From positions 124,001 through 188,000 of the forward strand of contig JAKJHY010000006.1 in the NCBI GenBank assembly GCA_021648845.1: a DNA stretch of 64,000 nucleotides, read 5' to 3'. The notes under the pieces were generated by a model, which made no database searches, had not been told where the DNA came from, and saw only the letters and a list, made by a program, of their open reading frames with translations. The position numbers were made by a program, and so were the translations under genes. Source of the stretch: Mycobacterium sp. MBM. GTDB lineage: Bacteria > Actinomycetota > Actinomycetes > Mycobacteriales > Mycobacteriaceae. This document shows positions 1 to 7,808 of the stretch, piece after piece; positions within the stretch are counted from its first letter, which is position 1, and each line of letters opens with the position of its first letter.

Positions 1-1138
1 TGAGCAATTCCTCCAGGGCAACCCTGGACTGCATGCGGGCCGCCGCCGCCCCCAGGCAGTGGTGTGCACCGTGGCTGAACGTCAGGATGTTGCGCGGCCT
101 GCGGGTGACATCGAGTTCGGCGGCGTCGGGGCCGTACTGGCGTTCGTCGCGGTTGCCCGAACCGTAGAGCAGCAGCACCCGCCGCCCCTGCGGTATCTCG
201 GTCCCGGCCACCGTGACATCCCGGGTGGTGGTGCGCGCCAGGCCCTGCACGGGCGAGGTGAGGCGCAGGAACTCGTCGACGGAATCCGGTATCAGCTCCG
301 GGTTTTCGACCAGCAGGCGACGCTGATCGGGATTGCGGTGCAACAGTTGCACCGATCCGCCCAGCATTCCGGTGGTGGTGTCGTTGCCGCCGGTGACCAT
401 GGTGAACGTGAATGCCAGGATGGACAGCACGCCGGCGATATCACCGTCGGCGCCCACGCCGGCGGCCACCAGGTGTGAGACGGTGTCGTCGGCCGGGTCG
501 GTGCGGCGGCGCTCGATGAGCGCGGTGAAGTAGGCCATCATGCCGCCAAGCGCGTCGCCGAGGGTCTCCAGTGCGCCGCCGATACCGCCCTCGGCGGTGT
601 TGGCCGCGACGATCGCGTCGGTCCAGCCGTCGAACTGGCCGCGGTCCTCCTCGGGCACACCCAGGTAGTGCGCCACCACCATGGACGGCAATGGTTTGAA
701 CAACTCCGCCACGATGTCCCCGCCGCCGTTCGCGCGCAACCCCTCGATGCGTTCGACGACGAACTCGCGGACCTTCGGTTCGACCGACTGCACCTGCCGT
801 GGCGTGAATCCCCGCGAGACCAGCTTGCGGAACTCGGTGTGTACCGGCGGATCCTGCATGACCATCGGCGGATTGTCCGCCAGGCCGATCATCTCCAGCT
901 CGCCGTAGTTGACGGTGAGGCCCTGCGCGGAGGAGAAGGTCTGGTGATCGCGGGCCGCGGTGAAGATATCGGCATGCCGCGACATCACGTAGTAGTCATG
1001 GTCCGGATTGTCGGTGCGGACGTGATGTACCGGGTCGTGGTCGCGCAGCGCCCGGTACATGCCGAACGGGTCGGGCCAGGTCTCTGCCGTCCCGAGCTGG
1101 AACACGGCCGACGCTCTATGAGACATATCAACTACCAT
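1..1138 (-). CDS. Cytochrome P450, C-terminus cut by window edge
   Basis: Haem monooxygenase; 379 residues are visible, and about 20 more would be expected beyond base 1. Seen: I-helix VTGGNDTTT near residues 248-256, K-helix ExxR as EFLR near 289-292, and the haem loop FSHGAHHCLG with the Cys ligand near residue 361. The start at 1138 (MVVDMSHRAS) is chosen because a near-consensus promoter puts the transcription start on that ATG; an in-frame ATG at 1126 is the alternative. The substrate cannot be told from sequence. The upstream neighbour on the same strand is a quinone oxidoreductase 162 bp away. A perfect inverted repeat covers the start, so tight repression by a nearby or distant regulator is likely. 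Confidence 0.95.
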   Translation of the reverse strand, partial: MVVDMSHRASAVFQLGTAETWPDPFGMYRALRDHDPVHHVRTDNPDHDYYVMSRHADIFTAARDHQTFSSAQGLTVNYGELEMIGLADNPPMVMQDPPVHTEFRKLVSRGFTPRQVQSVEPKVREFVVERIEGLRANGGGDIVAELFKPLPSMVVAHYLGVPEEDRGQFDGWTDAIVAANTAEGGIGGALETLGDALGGMMAYFTALIERRRTDPADDTVSHLVAAGVGADGDIAGVLSILAFTFTMVTGGNDTTTGMLGGSVQLLHRNPDQRRLLVENPELIPDSVDEFLRLTSPVQGLARTTTRDVTVAGTEIPQGRRVLLLYGSGNRDERQYGPDAAELDVTRRPRNILTFSHGAHHCLGAAAARMQSRVALEELL

Positions 1139-1146
1139 GTCTCATA
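1117..1146. promoter_or_regulatory. Operator: perfect 10-bp inverted repeat over P450 start
   Basis: TATGAGACAT, 10-bp spacer, ATGTCTCATA: both arms match perfectly. It spans the end of the -10 element and the first codons of the P450 gene, so a bound dimer would block initiation. TetR-family operators often look like this. The cognate regulator is not identified; the TetR gene at 2546 is a candidate only by proximity. Confidence 0.75.
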
Positions 1147-1173
1147 AATACGACGTATCGTTCTATCTGTCAA
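1145..1173 (-). promoter_or_regulatory. P450 promoter, leaderless
   Basis: On the minus strand TTGACA (1173-1168), a 17-bp spacer, then TATTTA (1150-1145), with six bases before the ATG at 1138. This is close to the SigA consensus and predicts a leaderless mRNA. The spacer also holds a short palindrome ATACG-A-CGTAT (1148-1158). Confidence 0.75.
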
Positions 1174-1300
1174 GAGCGCTGCGGGATCTCAGCACATCTG
1201 TCCTGGTACCAGGTGGAGTGTGCCCATGCTGGCGGCAATCGGGACAAGCCAGCGCGGCCCGCGGCTATGAAGGGCTGGGCGAAAGTGATTGAGCCGGTAG

Positions 1301-2314
1301 TCAATCGACGGTGAGGACGATCTTGCCTTGGATATGGCCTCGTTCGGCGCGCTCGTGGGCCGTTCGGGCATCCTCAAGTGGAACCGAGGTGTCGATCACG
1401 ACACGGACGGTGTTGTCCTCGAGCAGGAGTGCCAGGTGTGCGAGCTGTGTCCCGTTCGAGCGAACCTGCGTCATTGACACCGTGACGCCGAGTTCGTCGG
1501 ACTGTGCGATATCCGAGAAGCCGGGGAAGACCGGGAATAGCGCTCCACCGCGCTTGAGCGTCCGAAGGAACCGATTGGTGTCGGGGCCGCCGATGGTGTC
1601 CAACACGAGGTCCACATCCCGCACGGCATCTTCGGGCGGAGTCTTGGTGTAGTCCAGGAAGTCGTCGGCGCCCAGGTCGCGCAGCAGCGATTCGTGGCGA
1701 CCCGACGCGACCGCGATGACCCGTGCGCCTCGCCACTTCGCCAACTGCACCGCGATGTGGCCGACGCCGCCCGCGGCCCCGTTGATGAGTACTGTCTTGC
1801 CCTCGAGTGGGACCGGACAATGTGTGCGTGGCTGAAGGGGATTCGCCACGTCATGGCCGAGTTCGATGAGAAACTGCCATGCCGTCAGCCCCGACATCGC
1901 CGATGCTGCGGCCTGCACATGATCGATACCGGCCGGCTTGAGCGCCAGGTCCGACGACGGCGCGGCGACATACTGAGCGTAGGCGGCACTGTCGCCAAAA
2001 CTCGGAAACCGGAGCATGCCGAACACTTCGTCGCCCACGGAGAAGCCCGTCGCGTCGTCGGCGACGGCTTCGACGATGCCGGACACGTCTGATCCGGGAA
2101 TCGCAGGCAGCGGTATCGACGGACGCAAGTCGGGCGGAAGCTGTTGACGCTCGTATCCGTCGCGCAGGTACCAGTCGGGCGGGTTGATGCCGATTGCTCG
2201 GACACGAACGAGAACCTCACCGGCGTGCAGCTCGGGAACCGGCACCGTCTCGTATCGCAGCACCTCGGGGCCGCCAAATTCGTGCAACCGAATCGCTTTC
2301 ATCGCCGTCGCCAT
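1301..2314 (-). CDS. NADPH:quinone oxidoreductase (zinc-independent MDR family)
   Basis: Medium-chain dehydrogenase/reductase of the quinone oxidoreductase type, 337 aa, probably reducing quinones or enones with NADPH in the cytosol. Seen: an N-terminal GroES-like domain beginning KAIRLHEFGGPEVL, and the nucleotide motif NGAAGGVGHIAVQLAKW in the middle of the protein. The Cys/His zinc ligands of true alcohol dehydrogenases are absent. Of three clustered ATGs, the one at 2314 has AGGAG six bases upstream and is preferred over 2320. It is divergent from the TetR gene at 2546, which makes that regulator a plausible controller. The true substrate is unknown. Confidence 0.9.
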   Translation of the reverse strand: MATAMKAIRLHEFGGPEVLRYETVPVPELHAGEVLVRVRAIGINPPDWYLRDGYERQQLPPDLRPSIPLPAIPGSDVSGIVEAVADDATGFSVGDEVFGMLRFPSFGDSAAYAQYVAAPSSDLALKPAGIDHVQAAASAMSGLTAWQFLIELGHDVANPLQPRTHCPVPLEGKTVLINGAAGGVGHIAVQLAKWRGARVIAVASGRHESLLRDLGADDFLDYTKTPPEDAVRDVDLVLDTIGGPDTNRFLRTLKRGGALFPVFPGFSDIAQSDELGVTVSMTQVRSNGTQLAHLALLLEDNTVRVVIDTSVPLEDARTAHERAERGHIQGKIVLTVD

Positions 2315-2473
2315 CCTCATCTCCTGTTCCCGTGCGGTCCTGGCGATCGACTGCCGGCGGCGCGTCGGGCAACCGCGTCTTCACGCACAAGCCCCGCAGC
2401 GGAGGCGCTTGATGGACCGGACGCCGGCTGGTGGCACCACGACGTGTCGGCCAGGGCCGCCGACGCTCTTATC

Positions 2474-2488
2474 GCCCCATTTTGGGGC
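2474..2488. promoter_or_regulatory. Inverted repeat between quinone oxidoreductase and TetR
   Basis: GCCCCA-TTT-TGGGGC, six-base arms around three bases, in the divergent intergenic region. An ATCGCCCC at 2471 is also mirrored by GGGGCGAT near 2533. It could be an operator for the adjacent TetR protein; a small stem-loop is equally possible. Confidence 0.35.
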
Positions 2489-2545
2489 TGTAGTGATAGC
2501 GTGGCAGATGATACGAATTAAGACAACAAATCGGGGCGATTACGA

Positions 2546-3160
2546 ATGAATAGGCAGGCCACACGCAGTGTGCGGACCGGCGGCCGCAGCGCGCGGATCC
2601 GTACCGCGATACTGACCGCAACATTCGAAGAGTTGGTCGACGGTGGCTACGCAACACTGAGCGTGGACGCGATTGCCCGAAGGGCCGGGGTGAACAAGAC
2701 CACCGTTTATCGCCGCTGGCCCACCCTCGACGATCTGCTACTGGACGCGTTGAAGTCCTGGTCGGTCGAGGCGGTGCCGGTCCCGGACACGGGCAGCATC
2801 GACGCAGACCTACGGGCACTCGGCAGCGAACTGGCCGACGCGCTCAACACCGGGGCCGGGCGCCAGATCGCCGCCTACGTGCTGACCGCCGGGCTGAAGT
2901 CCCCGGGCCTGAGCGAGGCGACTCGGCGCTACTTCGATCATCAGGCCGTGCGCGCGACGCCGGTGGTAACCCGCGCAATTGCGCGGGGCGAGCTCCCCGG
3001 TGCCTGTGATGCCAATCAGCTGCTCACCACCTTCAGGGCGCCGCTGTTCTACCGCATGGTCACCACGGGTGACCCGATCGACTCGGCATTGATCGATCTG
3101 TCAGTTCAGGTGGCGCTCACCGCGGCGCGGGCCGGTTTGTTGAACGCCGGCGGCGGATGA
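2546..3160 (+). CDS. TetR/AcrR family transcriptional regulator
   Basis: One-component DNA-binding repressor, 204 aa. The helix-turn-helix lies near residues 30-60 (LSVDAIARRAGVNKTTVYRRWPT), the hallmark of the family; the rest is a helical ligand-binding and dimerisation domain with no recognisable ligand signature. No convincing Shine-Dalgarno sequence precedes the ATG. It is transcribed away from the quinone oxidoreductase, an arrangement typical of a local repressor controlling its divergent neighbour and itself. Its ligand is unknown. Confidence 0.92.
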   Translation: MNRQATRSVRTGGRSARIRTAILTATFEELVDGGYATLSVDAIARRAGVNKTTVYRRWPTLDDLLLDALKSWSVEAVPVPDTGSIDADLRALGSELADALNTGAGRQIAAYVLTAGLKSPGLSEATRRYFDHQAVRATPVVTRAIARGELPGACDANQLLTTFRAPLFYRMVTTGDPIDSALIDLSVQVALTAARAGLLNAGGG

Positions 3161-3190
3161 CCTTCATCGAACCTGTTGGCGTGCTTGTCC

Positions 3191-3748
3191 TTAGAGGCAC
3201 GACCCGGGATCGTCGCTGTCGCCGATGATTTCGATGAGCATGCGCCGTAGTAGGCGTACCTCATCGGCGGTGAAGTTCGGAAGGGCCGCCTCTTCAACGC
3301 GATGACAGGCCTGGGCCACCTTCTCGCGGAGGTCTTCCCCCGAATCGGTGATCTGAGGAATCCGAGCGCGACGGTCCCGAGGATCCTGCCGACGGATCAC
3401 CAGACCCATCCGCTCAAGCTTGTCCAGTTGACTCATCAAGGTTGTCTTGTCCAACCCAAGGGCCTTGCCGAGTTCTCCCTGTGTCAGATCGGGTGTCAGG
3501 TTGAGGGCGGTGAGCACGATGTAGTCGCGCAGTTGCAGGCCGTGCTCCTCGGCGCGCTCGCCGGTGGCGGTGCGCATTCGTTGGGCGGCCCGGTGGAGTA
3601 GCCAGGTGATCTCGGAGTCAGCGGACGGTCGCGGGCCCGTTGGCTGGTGCTCGGTGGCCTCTGGCGAGACGGAAATCGGTGTCATCGGGCGCTGCATGGG
3701 AAATATTGTGCTCCTTGCTTGCTGTCCCGGCCGACTGTGGTCAGCCAT
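3191..3748 (-). CDS. MarR family transcriptional regulator
   Basis: Winged-helix regulator of up to 185 aa. The recognition region is TQGELGKALGLDKTTLMSQLDKLERMGLVIRR (split here: TQGELGKALGLDKTT then LMSQLDKLERMGLV), followed by the DPRDRRAR wing typical of MarR proteins. It starts five bases after the stop of the upstream metallo-hydrolase on the same strand, so the two are probably co-transcribed. The first ATG (3748) lacks a Shine-Dalgarno; an internal ATG at 3697 has AAGGAG 13 bases upstream and could be the real start. The palindrome at 4613-4625 in the operon promoter is a likely autoregulatory site. Confidence 0.88.
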   Translation of the reverse strand: MADHSRPGQQARSTIFPMQRPMTPISVSPEATEHQPTGPRPSADSEITWLLHRAAQRMRTATGERAEEHGLQLRDYIVLTALNLTPDLTQGELGKALGLDKTTLMSQLDKLERMGLVIRRQDPRDRRARIPQITDSGEDLREKVAQACHRVEEAALPNFTADEVRLLRRMLIEIIGDSDDPGSCL

Positions 3749-3752
3749 GAAG

Positions 3753-4595
3753 CTAACCGGCGGGGAAGACGGGGATGCCGTCGTAGGCGTTCACGTCGTG
3801 CGAGGGCACGATCTGCATGACATCGTCGAGCGCGATCGCGCGCAGAAGACCTTGCCGGGTTTGTTCAGGGTCGCTGTCGGCAACTTGGCGCATCAGCCAC
3901 GGCCGCTGAACACGGTTGCGGATCCCGTCGAGCTGCCATGTCAGATCGCCGATGAAGGCATATCGCTTGTGGGACGGCACCGTCACGAACACGACGACAG
4001 ACCCGGCTGTGTGCCCGCCGGCGAAGGCGACCACTACCGAACCGTCGCCGTGTACGTCGTAGCTGGACGAATAGCCCAGATAGGGGCCCGAATCGAGGTC
4101 GTAGCGATGAATCTTGCGGCCTGACGAGACGATCCTGAACACCTCACCGTCTGATTCCTCGGCGGCGTAATGTGATTCGGCCGCATTGATCCAGATCGGC
4201 ACATCAAGCCCATCGAGGCCGCTCACGTGGTCCCAGTGTGCATGTGTCACCAACGCGCCAAGTAGCCGACTTCGGTCGTACCCGGACGCGTCGAATTGCT
4301 CGCTGACCGTTGTCGTGGCGCGGTATGGAGCCCGTGCGATCCGTGGCAGGGTCGCGATGTGCGCCGCGACGTCGGCGCCGAAACCTGCATCTATCAAGAG
4401 GTCACCCTTGGGGTGCTTCACAAGGATGGCCGTCGCTGCGAATTGCCTTTTGTCGCTGAACGATCCGCCGCAGACGGCGAACGCGGCACGGGTTTCGTAC
4501 GTTCCGGTGGGGAGCTGAAAGATCGCCATATCCGACGGGGGGTGTGCGTCTGGCAGCGGCTGTGACCAGGGAGCAGGCTGGGGAAGCTTCGACAT
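3753..4595 (-). CDS. MBL-fold metallo-hydrolase
   Basis: Metallo-beta-lactamase-fold hydrolase, 280 aa, of the lactonase-like group. The zinc motif HAHWDH follows VT near residue 115, and later His/Asp positions (GGHTAGS, PSHD) fit the rest of the metal site. Upstream, TACTAT lies six bases before this ATG, predicting a leaderless transcript, so 4595 is preferred over an in-frame ATG at 4739. First gene of an apparent two-gene operon with the MarR gene. The substrate could be a lactone, an ester or a xenobiotic; sequence alone does not say. No signal peptide is seen, so it is probably cytosolic. Confidence 0.88.
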   Translation of the reverse strand: MSKLPQPAPWSQPLPDAHPPSDMAIFQLPTGTYETRAAFAVCGGSFSDKRQFAATAILVKHPKGDLLIDAGFGADVAAHIATLPRIARAPYRATTTVSEQFDASGYDRSRLLGALVTHAHWDHVSGLDGLDVPIWINAAESHYAAEESDGEVFRIVSSGRKIHRYDLDSGPYLGYSSSYDVHGDGSVVVAFAGGHTAGSVVVFVTVPSHKRYAFIGDLTWQLDGIRNRVQRPWLMRQVADSDPEQTRQGLLRAIALDDVMQIVPSHDVNAYDGIPVFPAG

Positions 4596-4601
4596 GAGAC
4601 G

Positions 4602-4630
4602 ATAGTATGAGATCAGATAATCTGACGCAA
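4602..4630 (-). promoter_or_regulatory. Promoter and 13-bp palindromic operator of MBL-MarR operon
   Basis: Minus strand: TTGCGT (4630-4625), 17-bp spacer, TACTAT (4607-4602), then six bases to the ATG at 4595. A perfect palindrome TCAGAT-T-ATCTGA (4613-4625 on the plus strand) fills the spacer. A repressor bound between -35 and -10 would exclude RNA polymerase; size and position suit a MarR dimer. Confidence 0.7.
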
Positions 4631-4806
4631 GACGATAACATTCACCCCGTGCGTGGCGGCTCATTTCTCTCGTTCGAACTGCGTGTAGAACGCCCGCGCC
4701 GCATGCCGGATGTTGCGAGGGTCGTCCCGTTCGGGCCAAATCGTGCGGGCCCGCTGGTGATCATGTGGGTGTCGATCCAGCCCGGCCCCAGTGTCGGCTG
4801 CGAAGA

Positions 4807-4828
4807 TTCTTGACCAAGGAGTCAAGAA
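4807..4828. promoter_or_regulatory. TetR-type operator (copy 1) at its own gene
   Basis: TTCTTGAC, spacer CAAGGA, GTCAAGAA: eight-base arms, perfect. It covers the predicted -35 (TTGACC, 4811-4816) of the TetR gene that starts at 4848. The same arms and spacer length occur twice upstream of the hydrolase at 5618, pointing to one regulator controlling both genes. Confidence 0.85.
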
Positions 4829-4847
4829 CTCTTGCTAGGCTCGGCGC

Positions 4848-5426
4848 GTGGGACGACCGAGGGAATTCGATCCGGACATCGCGGTCGAGTCGGCGATGGA
4901 ACTGTTCTGGGGGCGGGGTTACGGCGCCACGACGCCGCAACAACTGGCCGAGCATCTGCAGATCGGCAAGGGCAGCATGTACGGCGCCTTCGGTGGTAAG
5001 CGCCAACTCTACGACCTCGCGCTTCGGCGCTACCTGGAGCAACGGGTTCGATCGGTGGGCAAGATCCTTGAGGGCCCCGGCCCGGCCAAAGACGTTCTGC
5101 GCCGGGCGCTGCGGTACATGGTGAAGGTCGACCTTGAGAGGCCGGATCGTCGCGGCTGCTTCGCCACCAACAGCGCGGTCGAGTTCGGGCGAACCGACGC
5201 GGAGGTCGCCGATCAGGTGCTTGGCATGTTCAGTCGAACCGAAAGCGCCTTCCGCGCACTGATCGAACGCGGGCAACGCGACGGCGATATTCGGACCGAC
5301 CTCCACCCGGCGAACACGGCGAGCATGCTCCTGAGCACCGTAACGGGCCTGCATGCACTGGCGCGCGTGGAGCCAGGGCGAGCGCGACTGGACCGGGTCG
5401 TGGACGCGACTGTCGCCCTGCTCTGA
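4848..5426 (+). CDS. TetR/AcrR family regulator (GTG start)
   Basis: TetR-family repressor, 192 aa, with the N-terminal form GRPREFDPDIAVESAMELFW seen in the NemR/AcuR-like branch. The helix-turn-helix is near residues 27-47 (ATTPQQLAEHLQIGKGSMY). The GTG at 4848 is taken because TAGGCT (4836-4841) lies six bases upstream, giving a leaderless transcript, and no other start fits. Its promoter carries an operator shared with the downstream hydrolase gene. A Cys in the segment RRGCFATNS is a position used for electrophile sensing in some relatives; whether it does so here is inference. Confidence 0.92.
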   Translation: MGRPREFDPDIAVESAMELFWGRGYGATTPQQLAEHLQIGKGSMYGAFGGKRQLYDLALRRYLEQRVRSVGKILEGPGPAKDVLRRALRYMVKVDLERPDRRGCFATNSAVEFGRTDAEVADQVLGMFSRTESAFRALIERGQRDGDIRTDLHPANTASMLLSTVTGLHALARVEPGRARLDRVVDATVALL

Positions 5427-5532
5427 CGGGCGGCACATCCACGTCCGATTAGCTTTTCTGTCAGTGGATTTCATCCACGTGACGGAGTCGGAGCGCCATC
5501 CCTGAACGATCCTTTGTCACCCGAGCCGGCCG

Positions 5533-5560
5533 CTATTCTTGACTTATAGGTCAAGAATAG
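5533..5560. promoter_or_regulatory. TetR-type operator (copy 2) upstream of hydrolase
   Basis: CTATTCTTGAC, spacer TTATAG, GTCAAGAATAG: perfect 11-base arms whose core equals the operator at 4807-4828. It overlaps a candidate -35 (TTGACT, 5539-5544). Its centre is 33 bp from copy 3, about three helical turns, so two dimers could bind the same face. Confidence 0.85.
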
Positions 5561-5568
5561 CGATCATA

Positions 5569-5590
5569 TTTCTGACCTATGAGTCAGAAA
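5569..5590. promoter_or_regulatory. TetR-type operator (copy 3) upstream of hydrolase
   Basis: TTTCTGAC, spacer CTATGA, GTCAGAAA: perfect eight-base arms with one arm position changed from copies 1 and 2. It lies just downstream of the predicted -10 region, so copies 2 and 3 bracket the promoter. An ATG at 5579 falls inside it and is therefore unlikely to be the hydrolase start. Confidence 0.8.
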
Positions 5591-5617
5591 TCGGCACAAT
5601 ACCGTCGGGAGCTTCCA

Positions 5618-6469
5618 ATGAGAGACGAACTGAGCTTGAAAACCTTCACTGCTCCACAACGTCCGCTCGAGCCTGGCTTGCCCATCGACGCGCCGGAAGG
5701 GGGATGGACGTTCCCGCCCACATCGGTGACGTCGATCGTCGGTGAGCGAGAGGCGATATTGATCGACACCCTTCCCACCCTCGTGGATGCGCAGGCGTTG
5801 GCCGACTGGGTCGAGTCCATTGGCAGAACACTCACCACCGTGTTCATCACGCATTGCCACTTCGACCACTACCTCGGCGTGGCGCCCCTTCTTGAGCGAT
5901 TTCCGGCCGCGCGGGTGGTGGCCACCGAGGCCACGGTTCGCCACATCGAGAACCAGAGGAACTCCGGCACTGAATTGTCGCTCTACTCCGCGATGTTCCT
6001 CGACGAGCTTGCCTCGACCGTCGTCGTGCCGGAGATCCTCCGCGGCGACAGGCTCGATCTGGAGGGCCACGACGTGGTTGCCGTCGCGACTGGCCAGTCC
6101 GATCATGTCGACTCGTCCTACGTGTACCTGCCTGAACTCGAAGCCGTCATCGTCGGCGATATCGCGTACAACGACGTGCACTGCGCTCTGGTGAATATCG
6201 ACCACGAGAAGAGGCGGCAGTGGATATCCACGCTCAAAGAGGTCCAGGCCCTTCATCCGGAGATCGTCATCGCCGGGCATCGCCGCGCGGATGCACCGGA
6301 CGACAGCCGCGCCTTGGTGGACACCATCGCATACATCGAGCAGGCCGATCGTCTACTCGAACAGAACCCGAGCGCTGTCGATTTCAGCAGGCACATGCTG
6401 ATGTCTCACCCGACGCGGCTCAACGCCTCCACGGTGCTGTTCAGTGCGGTAAGCCTCGGCCTGACATGA
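5618..6469 (+). CDS. MBL-fold metallo-hydrolase under tandem TetR operators
   Basis: Second metallo-beta-lactamase-fold hydrolase, 283 aa, not closely similar to the one at 3753. The zinc motif HCHFDH follows IT at about residue 84; GQSDHVDSS, VGDIAYNDVH and AGHRRAD supply later ligand candidates. The ATG at 5618 has GGGAG six bases upstream and lies beyond the operators, so it is preferred to the ATG at 5579. Two operators identical in design to that of the adjacent TetR gene precede it, so it is the probable target of that repressor. The substrate is unknown. No signal peptide is visible. Confidence 0.88.
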   Translation: MRDELSLKTFTAPQRPLEPGLPIDAPEGGWTFPPTSVTSIVGEREAILIDTLPTLVDAQALADWVESIGRTLTTVFITHCHFDHYLGVAPLLERFPAARVVATEATVRHIENQRNSGTELSLYSAMFLDELASTVVVPEILRGDRLDLEGHDVVAVATGQSDHVDSSYVYLPELEAVIVGDIAYNDVHCALVNIDHEKRRQWISTLKEVQALHPEIVIAGHRRADAPDDSRALVDTIAYIEQADRLLEQNPSAVDFSRHMLMSHPTRLNASTVLFSAVSLGLT

Positions 6470-6534
6470 TGTCGGCGACCCGAGGGGCAGACGACGATGA
6501 CCTTCGGCTGGCTCTGTTGGGGCGAATCCGATTG

Positions 6535-7635
6535 TCATCCCGCGATGCGGAGCCGGGTCGCTCCGCAGTGCTCAACGGGAGCCGTGGGGCCGCTCGACCG
6601 GCCCAGGGCGGGCCGTCCACCGAGGCTCGCGGCACACGCGGGCTCCCGACGCTCACCGGCCGAGGGCTCGGAAGGGGCTCCCCACCCCACCTCCCGCCGC
6701 GGCAGCGGCGCGCTCCCGGTCAGGACCAGCACGACGGCGAAGCCGTCGTGGTCACCGGTCGTGGTGGTGTCGGTGTTGTAGGCGTTCTCCAGTGGCACCA
6801 CACCGCCGTAGCTGGCCTGGCCGCTGGACACCAGCGCGCTCACCAACGCGTCGCGGGCCGCGTTGGACGACACGTAGACGTGTCCCGGCAGCAGCCCGGA
6901 GAAGCCGATGCGCTCGGTGCTGAAGGCGCCGGTCCACATGAAGCCGGCATCGGTCTGGGTGGGGGCGGGCCCGAAGAACCGGCCGTGGTTGTTGCGGAAC
7001 AGAAAGAAATTGTCCGAGTAGGCCTGCAACGGCCCGGTGGGCTTCTGCCCGTAGCTGACGCCGTCGATGCTGCCCGTGAACCCCACGGTGTGCAGGGGCT
7101 GTGCGGGAAACCGCGCACGCAGCATCGCATTGTTGAGACCGCGGTGGGCCTGCGCGCTCGTGGTCGAATGCGGGTCGACGATGATGACATTGACGGCCTC
7201 CAGCAGCTTCTTGCCGTCCCGACGTGTGCCGCCCCAGTCGGCGATCTGGCCGTTGGACTTGAGCATCCACTTGCCGATATCCCCGTACGCGCTGGGAGCG
7301 GAGTCCCCGGGGGTGGGGGTCGCGGCGTCGGAGAAGGCCGTTATCGCCGGTGTGGGGCGCGCCGCGCGGCGCGGTTCGACCCGGTCCGCAGCGAGAGGTC
7401 CCGCGGCGGTCGCCGCCGCCCGGCGCAGTCCCGGCCGAGCGGTCGAGGCGGAAGCGTGCGAGGCCGATGCCGAACTCGCGGTGCCCGAACCGGCGGTGCC
7501 AGAGCCGGCCGAAGCCGGTCCCTCCGCGTGGGCGGGGCCGGCAAACCCGGTGAGGGCGGCGCCGATGCCGAGCGCTACCACCAACGATCCGACGAATCCG
7601 ATGCGCCTCGATGCGCTGCGCACGCCTGCGGCCAT
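6535..7635 (-). CDS. Secreted protein of unknown function
   Basis: Function not recognised; 366 aa. A clear Sec signal peptide is present: RSASRRIG, a hydrophobic core near residues 14-30, then AHA before EGPAS. Next comes a low-complexity Ala/Ser/Gly/Thr linker (about residues 38-110), then a folded region with [27 protein letters not shown] sequence (given in part), which I associate with mycobacterial secreted hypothetical proteins. The last 60 residues are proline/arginine-rich and look like run-on sequence, so a late frameshift is possible. It is divergent from irtA, and the intervening IdeR box could also influence it. Ends convergently with the hydrolase at 5618. Confidence 0.8.
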   Translation of the reverse strand: MAAGVRSASRRIGFVGSLVVALGIGAALTGFAGPAHAEGPASAGSGTAGSGTASSASASHASASTARPGLRRAAATAAGPLAADRVEPRRAARPTPAITAFSDAATPTPGDSAPSAYGDIGKWMLKSNGQIADWGGTRRDGKKLLEAVNVIIVDPHSTTSAQAHRGLNNAMLRARFPAQPLHTVGFTGSIDGVSYGQKPTGPLQAYSDNFFLFRNNHGRFFGPAPTQTDAGFMWTGAFSTERIGFSGLLPGHVYVSSNAARDALVSALVSSGQASYGGVVPLENAYNTDTTTTGDHDGFAVVLVLTGSAPLPRREVGWGAPSEPSAGERREPACAASLGGRPALGRSSGPTAPVEHCGATRLRIAG

Positions 7636-7750
7636 GGTCTCCCCCCAACCGCCGACTCATGCTCGCCCCTGTGCTCGCCGGCGAATGCAGCGTAATCCGG
7701 GGTGCGCCGGTTCGTGTGCGGTTGTCGATCACCTGGCCCCCACCCAGAGA

Positions 7751-7769
7751 ACAGGTAAGGCTAGCCTTG
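7751..7769 (+). promoter_or_regulatory. IdeR iron box upstream of irtA
   Basis: ACAGGTAAGGCTAGCCTTG matches 13 of 19 positions of the mycobacterial IdeR consensus (TTAGGTTAGGCTAACCTAA), including the central AGGCTA-CCT core. It lies 40 bp upstream of the irtA start. IdeR with iron represses irtAB in M. tuberculosis, so the same control is inferred here. Confidence 0.85.
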
Positions 7770-7808
7770 CTCGAAGGGGAAGTGTTCGGGACGGGTAGGA
7801 GAGCGCCG

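Noticed and set aside
1202..1213. Perfect 12-bp palindrome CCTGGTACCAGG between the quinone oxidoreductase and P450 genes
   Set aside because: It lies outside the predicted promoter and operator, and 12-bp palindromes arise by chance in a window this long.
4661..4806. Minus-strand frame ending NIRHAARAFYTQFEREK, like the tail of an enzyme
   Set aside because: Only about 48 residues, no recognisable domain and it overlaps the TetR promoter; possibly a gene remnant but not supportable.
7611..7808. N-terminal extension of IrtA
   Set aside because: It crosses the IdeR box and promoter and lacks a ribosome site; the start at 7809 has one.
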